This document shows, in pieces, positions 59,578-64,000 of a stretch of DNA of 64,000 nucleotides (positions are counted from its first letter, which is position 1; each line of letters opens with the position of its first letter). Source of the stretch: Tabrizicola sp. (GTDB lineage: Bacteria; Pseudomonadota; Alphaproteobacteria; Rhodobacterales; Rhodobacteraceae); assembly GCF_030373185.1 (NCBI RefSeq), contig NZ_JAUCZH010000006.1, positions 124,001-188,000 on the forward strand, in the 5' to 3' direction. The notes below the pieces were generated by a model. That model did not search any database. It was given only the letters and a program-made list of their open reading frames with translations, and was not told where the DNA came from. The position numbers were made by a program, and so were the translations under genes.

Positions 59578-60114
59578 CTATGACAGATACCGGTAGACAG
59601 TCTGTCGGGTTACGTCAAGTTTCCTAGCAATATCCGATATGCTAAGCCCATCCTGCTTGAGCTGATCTACCTCCTGCTTGGTGACGCTAGGCTTCCTGCC
59701 ACGGTAGACACCCTTAAGCTTGGCCTTCGCTATGCCTTCCTTCTGTCGTTCCCTGATCAATGCCCTTTCAAACTCTGCCACAGCCCCAAGTACTTGGAGA
59801 TACAGGGTACTTGCAGGATTGGAGTTGTCAGGGCTGAAGGTGAGGCCATCCTTAACAAAGACAATGGTTACCTTCTTGCGAAGGAAGCCCTGCACCAGTT
59901 CAAGTAGGTCTTGAAGGTTCCTAGCCAGCCTGTCGATTGACCAGACCTTGATTGTATCCCCTTCCCGTACCCACTCAATCAGGTCAGTTAAGCCCTGTCT
60001 GTCCTTAGTGCCTGCTGATGCCTTGTCCTCAAACACCTTGTCGCATGGTCCTAGGTCCTGTCGGTCTAGGGATTGGTCTTCTGATGATACCCTTCGGTAG
60101 CTTACTGTAGCCAT
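59578..60114 (-). CDS. small serine recombinase (resolvase/invertase type)
   Basis: The 178-residue protein has a resolvase domain with the nucleophile Ser in YRRVSSEDQSLDRQ near residue 10, the KVWSIDRLARNLQDLLELV Arg region and AEFERALIRERQKEGI at the domain end. A C-terminal HTH follows (ISDIARKLDVTRQTVYRYLS). It is the size of Tn3-type resolvases and Hin-type invertases. It may resolve multimers of the excised form or invert a segment. The SD is AGGAAGC. Confidence 0.93.
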   Translation of the reverse strand: MATVSYRRVSSEDQSLDRQDLGPCDKVFEDKASAGTKDRQGLTDLIEWVREGDTIKVWSIDRLARNLQDLLELVQGFLRKKVTIVFVKDGLTFSPDNSNPASTLYLQVLGAVAEFERALIRERQKEGIAKAKLKGVYRGRKPSVTKQEVDQLKQDGLSISDIARKLDVTRQTVYRYLS

Positions 60115-60416
60115 AATGCTTCCTTTCGTATGGTTAGGGTCTAGAGTATCATTCAGCTAGTGTAACATATAGCATAAGTCAACCCTATCGTTACACTTTA
60201 GTCTAGCCTAATGCGTGTAATGTTTGAGTACACCCTAAGGTTACGCATTGAGCAAGCCTCACGCTACAGCCCCATGCCTGTCAGCTAGGGGTCATTCCCC
60301 CACTGAATGAATGAAGGGCCTAAGTCTTCTAGGCAAATCTTGATGGGGGCCTACAAGGGGGGGGCTGGGGGTACTCCTTCTTAAGAGAAATACCCCCCGA
60401 AACTATCTCTGGAAAA
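60115..60416. promoter_or_regulatory. recombinase promoter and possible recombination site
   Basis: This AT-rich stretch between integrase and recombinase holds an inverted repeat AGTGTAAC/GTTACACT (60159-60166 and 60190-60197) and a looser pair ATGCGTGTAA/TTACGCAT (60211-60248). Such paired sites are typical of resolvase res sites and autoregulated promoters. No gene is seen. Confidence 0.5.
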
Positions 60417-61586
60417 TTACCGCAGTTTAAGACCAGCGTCCCTAAGCATCTGTAGCACTGCCTCAGCGTCTAGAACCTCTTCCCCGACTATCCCTGTCTC
60501 TCCCTCCATGTAGGCAAGGTACTGCTTGGAGACAGTCTTGAGACACTGGGTCAGGATCATCTTCTTAGCCAGACCACCACCCAGATAGCTTGTTCTAGTC
60601 ACCCCGATGGGAGTATGGTTCAGAGCTATGCCAATGGCCCCTACATCAACACCAGCTAGCTGAGCATGTTCTGCAAAGGTCCGTCTAAGGTCATGCACTG
60701 TCCAAGGCTGCTTGAAGCCTAGAGCCTCTCTGGCCTTGTCTAGCTCGTTCCTCCACTGAGTATCCGTGTAGACAAAGGGACCGTGGTTTGCCTCGATCAG
60801 CCCTACAATCGGTATCGTATGGTCCTTGCCTGACTTGGTGTTCTTGAAGGTCAGTTGGTCCCCATGAACCTCGAAGTTCAGAGCTTCATTCTTCCTGCAT
60901 CCGGTGCAGAGGTAGAACATCAGGAGCTTCCCGAAGGGTTCCTTCTCTGCGTATTCCATCACCTTCACGATTTCATCGTCTGACAGATACCGTGTCTTGG
61001 CGCTGGAGCTAGTCCTAAGCCCACCTTTCTTCATAGCTCTGTTGACTGGGTTAGGAGCAATGCCAGCAGAGTTGAGGATCGCCTTAAGGGTCCGCATGGC
61101 CTTATTGGTGTAGTCCTCGGAATGCTTGTCCCTGAGTAGGGCATACCGGAGAGCCACCATCTTGTCGGTTATGTCTGTGGCCTTCAAAGGAAGCCAATCG
61201 CTGAAGCAGTTCTGCATCACCTTCTGGTAGTCGGCCACCGTGCTAGGCTTGAGCTTGTGCCTTCTTAGGGCAAGGTACTGGGTCAAATGGCTTTGCAGGC
61301 TGTCTTCGTCTTCTGGCTCTACCCTAGCAACGTCTATCCCTTTGGAGAGTTGCAGCAGCACTTCCCTAGCTTCCTCTCTGGCCTGATCCAGCGGAAGCAA
61401 GCTCACTTCACCGATGGTCTTCCTGACCACCCGACCACCCTTGATACGCTTCTCTGCGATGTATGTAGCCCTGCCAGCCTCAGAGACCTTCACCCCGAAG
61501 CCTATCAGCTTGGTATCTCTGACAAACTGGACCTTCCCACTGGCTTTCAGTCCTGACAAAGTGTCTTTGGTGATCTTGGTGAGCAT
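60417..61586 (-). CDS. int: tyrosine integrase of the element
   Basis: The 389-residue integrase has an N-terminal DUF4102-like arm-binding domain (residues 1-85), a SAM-like core-binding domain (about 95-190) and a catalytic domain. That domain shows YLCTGCRKNEALNFE (Arg near residue 231), TKSGKDHTIPIVG (Lys), VHDLRRTFAEHA (His-x-x-Arg), ALNHTP (His) and TSYLGG, a possible Tyr region. It lies 95 bases from the tRNA-Leu and points away from it, as expected for site-specific integration there. Confidence 0.95.
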   Translation of the reverse strand: MLTKITKDTLSGLKASGKVQFVRDTKLIGFGVKVSEAGRATYIAEKRIKGGRVVRKTIGEVSLLPLDQAREEAREVLLQLSKGIDVARVEPEDEDSLQSHLTQYLALRRHKLKPSTVADYQKVMQNCFSDWLPLKATDITDKMVALRYALLRDKHSEDYTNKAMRTLKAILNSAGIAPNPVNRAMKKGGLRTSSSAKTRYLSDDEIVKVMEYAEKEPFGKLLMFYLCTGCRKNEALNFEVHGDQLTFKNTKSGKDHTIPIVGLIEANHGPFVYTDTQWRNELDKAREALGFKQPWTVHDLRRTFAEHAQLAGVDVGAIGIALNHTPIGVTRTSYLGGGLAKKMILTQCLKTVSKQYLAYMEGETGIVGEEVLDAEAVLQMLRDAGLKLR

Positions 61587-61681
61587 GGAAAAATCCCCTG
61601 CGGCAGTCCGGTAGACGGTAGACAGACTAGCAGACAGGGAAGCGGAAGGATAGAGTCTCGTAAGTATTTAAAAAGACTAAT

Positions 61682-61767
61682 GCCCGCGTGGTGGAATGGT
61701 AGACACAGGGGACTTAAAATCCCTCGGCTGAAAGGCCATGCCGGTTCAAATCCGGCCGCGGGCACCA
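61682..61767 (+). tRNA. tRNA-Leu (anticodon TAA), attachment target
   Basis: The cloverleaf has acceptor arms GCCCGCG and CGCGGGC, discriminator A and an encoded CCA. The anticodon loop CTTAAAA gives TAA (reads UUA), and a long variable arm (CTCGGCTGAAAGGCCATG) marks tRNA-Leu. It is 86 nt. The first 38 bases repeat the remnant at 53586, with one change (T61697). Its promoter must now lie in the element (61587-61681). Confidence 0.95.
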
Positions 61768-61900
61768 GAAAATCTGCAAAGACATTTTAAAACATAGGCT
61801 TGTGTACTTTCAAGAACCCCGATCCTTCAGGAAAGGACAGTTCGGGTAAACCTGATCAGCCCTGTCGGGGATCAAGGCCGGGCTTTTCTGCGTGCCGTTG

Positions 61901-62557
61901 TCAGCCGGCACTGAAAAGCCGGTCAAATGCGTTGTAGTCCGGCACTTGAAAGCTACAGAAGCCCGACATTTCCGCCTTGAGGGTTTCCGGACCGATTCCG
62001 ATGACCGTCAGACCCGCGCCATGGGCAGATATGACACCGGGAAGCGCGTCTTCCACCGCAAAGGCGGCATCGGGGGCAAGCCTCAGCCGCTGCAAGGTTT
62101 CGAGGTAGGGCAAGGGATCGGGCTTGCCGCGCGGAAGGTCCGCACCCGAAACCAGAACCCGCACGAAGCCAGCGATGCCCAACTGGTCCAGTGCAGCCAC
62201 GATGTGCCGATGCGGGGACGACGAGCAGACCGCAATGTCCAGCCCCGCATCCACAAGCCGTCGGATGCTTTCGGCTGCTCCGGGAACGGGCTTGCGCAGC
62301 TGCGGCAAAAGGATATCGGCCTCGGCCCCGATCTGGTTGGCAAGCTCGGTCCGGCGGGTGTCGGCAAGGTCCGGTCCAAGCACCTCGCTTAGAAAACCAC
62401 GCAAGCCGCGACCGACGAAGGCGTCGTAGACAGCCTGCGGGATCTGGATGCCAAGCCGGGCCAGCACGCGGCGCTTGGCCTCTTCCCAGGCGGGTTCGGA
62501 CAGGACAAGTGTTCCGTCCAGATCAAAGATCGCCGCCCTGTAATCCGATAGGCGCAT
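61901..62557 (-). CDS. HAD-superfamily phosphatase (HAD-IA)
   Basis: The 218-residue phosphatase has the HAD motifs: FDLDGTLVLSEP (nucleophile Asp near residue 12), VCSSSPHRHI (Thr/Ser motif II), GKPDPLPYLE (Lys) and FAVEDALPGV (Asp pair). The cap region and length fit beta-phosphoglucomutase- or GPH-like enzymes. The start at 62557 follows AGGGGA; a frame from 62581 is an alternative. It lies after the tRNA, divergent from the IMPase. The substrate is unknown. Confidence 0.9.
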   Translation of the reverse strand: MRLSDYRAAIFDLDGTLVLSEPAWEEAKRRVLARLGIQIPQAVYDAFVGRGLRGFLSEVLGPDLADTRRTELANQIGAEADILLPQLRKPVPGAAESIRRLVDAGLDIAVCSSSPHRHIVAALDQLGIAGFVRVLVSGADLPRGKPDPLPYLETLQRLRLAPDAAFAVEDALPGVISAHGAGLTVIGIGPETLKAEMSGFCSFQVPDYNAFDRLFSAG

Positions 62558-62617
62558 AGGCTCAATTCCCCTTGCCGACATGGGATGCTAGTGTCCGGCC
62601 AAATGAAGGAACGCCAG

Positions 62618-63409
62618 ATGACCGACCTTGCCGCCCGTTACACCGCCGCCCGCCGCATCGCTGCCGAAGCCGGCAACATGGCGCTGGACTATTTCCAGAA
62701 ATGGGAGGCATTGACCATTGATGTGAAGGGGCATCAGGATTTCGTATCCGAGGCCGACAAGAATGTCGAACTCGCCGTGCGCGCAGCCTTGGCGCAGGCC
62801 TTCCCGGAAGACGGGATCGTCGGTGAGGAAGGCGCGCCGACCCCCGGAACCAGCGGCTATACTTGGGTGATCGACCCGATCGACGGAACCACGAACTTCA
62901 TCAACGGCATTCCCCAGTGGTGCGTGATCATCGCTTGCGTGCATCAGGGGCAGACGGTGATCGGGGTCGTCCATGACCCGGTGCATGACGAACTGCATCA
63001 TGCAATGCTGGGCGGCGGGGCCTTCTGCAACGACCGCCCGATCCACTGTTCGGCCAAGACCAGCCTGCGCGAGGGATCCCTGGGCGTGGGCTTTTCGGGC
63101 CGCACACACATCGAGGGGATCAAGCGGCTGGTAAGCCTTTCTTGCGACGCAGGCACGGTCTTCTGGCGCAACGGGTCTGGCGGGCTGTCGCTGGCCTATG
63201 TGGCGACTGGCCGTATCCTTGGCTATGTCGAGGAACACATGAACGCCTGGGACTTCCTTGCCGGTCATCTGATCGTGGCCGAGGCCGGTGGCCGGGTGGA
63301 ACCGGTGAACGCCGATGAGGCCATCGCCCGTGGCGGGCGGGTGGTCGTCGCCGGGGCTGGGGTGTTCGACGCGGTCGAGGGCCTTGCCAAGGCGGCCTAT
63401 GACGTCTGA
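62618..63409 (+). CDS. suhB: inositol monophosphatase family protein (SuhB-like)
   Basis: The 263-residue protein shows the IMPase motifs [11 protein letters not shown] (near 45), [28 protein letters not shown] and the C-terminal [17 protein letters not shown]. The FINGIPQW loop suggests an inositol- or SuhB-type enzyme, distinct from the HisN-like gene at 30769. The ATG at 62618 is preceded by AAGGAA; upstream ATGs at 62603 and 62585 are in frame. It is convergent with the ABC ATPase gene. Confidence 0.9.
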   Translation: MTDLAARYTAARRIAAEAGNMALDYFQKWEALTIDVKGHQDFVSEADKNVELAVRAALAQAFPEDGIVGEEGAPTPGTSGYTWVIDPIDGTTNFINGIPQWCVIIACVHQGQTVIGVVHDPVHDELHHAMLGGGAFCNDRPIHCSAKTSLREGSLGVGFSGRTHIEGIKRLVSLSCDAGTVFWRNGSGGLSLAYVATGRILGYVEEHMNAWDFLAGHLIVAEAGGRVEPVNADEAIARGGRVVVAGAGVFDAVEGLAKAAYDV

Positions 63410-64000
63410 GCCGGGATCAGGACCGGGCCGGAAGCGGCGAAGGAAATCGTCACCGCGTCGCCAACCCTGAACGGCGTGACCACGTCATCCAGAACCGCAA
63501 AGACGGTGCCGAAGGCGGCGGTCACGGTATATTCCATCCGGCTGCCGACATAGGTGGCCTTGTCGATCACCGCCGCCACCCCGTCGCCCGCCCCCGCGAC
63601 CAGTTGCATCCGCGACGGGCGCACGGCCAGTTTCGCAGCGCCTTGCGGCAGGCCGCGTGAAGGCAGGCGGTGGGTATAGTCGGCAATCCGCACGGTCGCG
63701 GTATCCCCCTCCAACGCCGTGATTTCCACCGGGATCAGGTTTGCCTCACCGATGAAGTCCGCCACGAAGCCATCCGCGGGGGCCTCGTAAAGGTCGCGCG
63801 GGGTGCCTTTCTGGGCGATGGCTGCATTGCGCATGACGACGATCTCGTCGGACACCGCCAGCGCTTCCTCCTGATCATGGGTCACATAGACCACGGTCAG
63901 GCCGAGGCTTTGCTGGATCTCGCGGATTTCCTCGCGCACCTGCCGGCGCAGCTTTGCGTCAAGGTTCGACAACGGCTCGTCAAACAGCAGCACCTGCGGC
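63397..64000 (-). CDS. ABC transporter ATP-binding protein, PotA/FbpC-like, 3' part
   Basis: About 201 residues remain; the N-terminal Walker A lies beyond the window. Visible are Walker [18 protein letters not shown], the H-loop [20 protein letters not shown] and a TOBE domain from near the middle ([28 protein letters not shown]). It belongs to the spermidine/iron/sugar import class of the MalK/PotA type. Partners lie outside the window. It ends overlapping the IMPase gene by 13 bases. Confidence 0.93.
   Translation of the reverse strand, partial: PQVLLFDEPLSNLDAKLRRQVREEIREIQQSLGLTVVYVTHDQEEALAVSDEIVVMRNAAIAQKGTPRDLYEAPADGFVADFIGEANLIPVEITALEGDTATVRIADYTHRLPSRGLPQGAAKLAVRPSRMQLVAGAGDGVAAVIDKATYVGSRMEYTVTAAFGTVFAVLDDVVTPFRVGDAVTISFAASGPVLIPAQTS

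Larger units (their letters stand above)
53602..61719. mobile_element. integrated element of about 8.1 kb at tRNA-Leu(TAA)
   Basis: The segment lies between 22-bp direct repeats in the tRNA-Leu gene (53602-53623 and 61698-61719). It carries a tyrosine integrase beside the right repeat, a serine recombinase, a helicase-like ATPase and small unknown genes, and has visibly lower GC and different codon use from the flanks. No virion, packaging, relaxase or type IV secretion genes are visible. It may be a phage satellite or small integrative replicon. Confidence 0.9.

Overview
The window is a chromosome segment from a high-GC alphaproteobacterium, most likely order Rhodobacterales (a Rhodobacter/Tabrizicola/Gemmobacter-like member). 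The basis is the gene set: a mitochondrial-type complex I accessory subunit (NDUFS4 family), DUF2927 and DUF1127 proteins, alphaproteobacterial GatC/GatA, a bacterial type A RNase P RNA and an alphaproteobacterial tad/cpa pilus locus. Species cannot be fixed from the sequence alone. Both ends cut genes: an ABC exporter on the left and a PotA-type ABC ATPase on the right.

Layout. 1-7.1 kb: partial ABC exporter, then a tightly overlapping run of three alpha/beta hydrolases, a PLP dehydratase and a Tet-type MFS pump, followed by an enolase-superfamily enzyme. 7.2-12.9 kb: tRNA-Arg(TCT), GNAT, complex I subunit, methyltransferase, uvrB, a membrane-anchored NYN nuclease and small genes. 12.9-18.2 kb: a six-gene minus-strand operon (27-aa membrane peptide, XpaC, TelA, DUF2927 lipoprotein, SPFH-GYF protein, double zinc-ribbon protein) that looks like an envelope-stress or toxic-anion module. 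18.3-30 kb: housekeeping genes (rluB, tadA, gatCA, rnpB, rpmG) mixed with lipoproteins, an EF-hand protein, Bax-inhibitor-1, a LysR regulator and a quinone oxidoreductase. 30-37 kb: XRE regulator, histidinol-phosphatase-like enzyme, 8-oxoguanine deaminase and guanine deaminase (purine salvage), RraB, mgtE and a 5-formyl-THF cyclo-ligase. 37-49 kb: a nearly complete tad (Flp pilus) locus on the minus strand, from two Flp pilins down to the prepilin peptidase and an AAA ATPase. 49-53.5 kb: lytic transglycosylase, a CoA-transferase pair with a divergent PAS-LuxR regulator, and an unknown protein.

53.6-61.7 kb is an integrated element of about 8.1 kb with visibly lower GC, inserted in a tRNA-Leu(TAA) gene. 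It has a tyrosine integrase next to the intact tRNA, a small serine recombinase, an SF2 helicase-like ATPase, an AP2-like protein, several unknown small proteins, and a 1.1-kb non-coding region full of small hairpins. No capsid, tail, packaging or conjugation gene is visible. The element replaced the 5' half of the tRNA rather than the usual 3' half, leaving the old 5' half stranded at the far end. It is the best candidate for an undescribed system, perhaps a phage satellite or a small integrative replicon.

61.8-64 kb returns to host genes: a HAD phosphatase, an inositol monophosphatase and the partial ABC ATPase. I annotated both strands by reading translations and base pairing by eye. No database search was run, so functional names rest on motif and family recognition.
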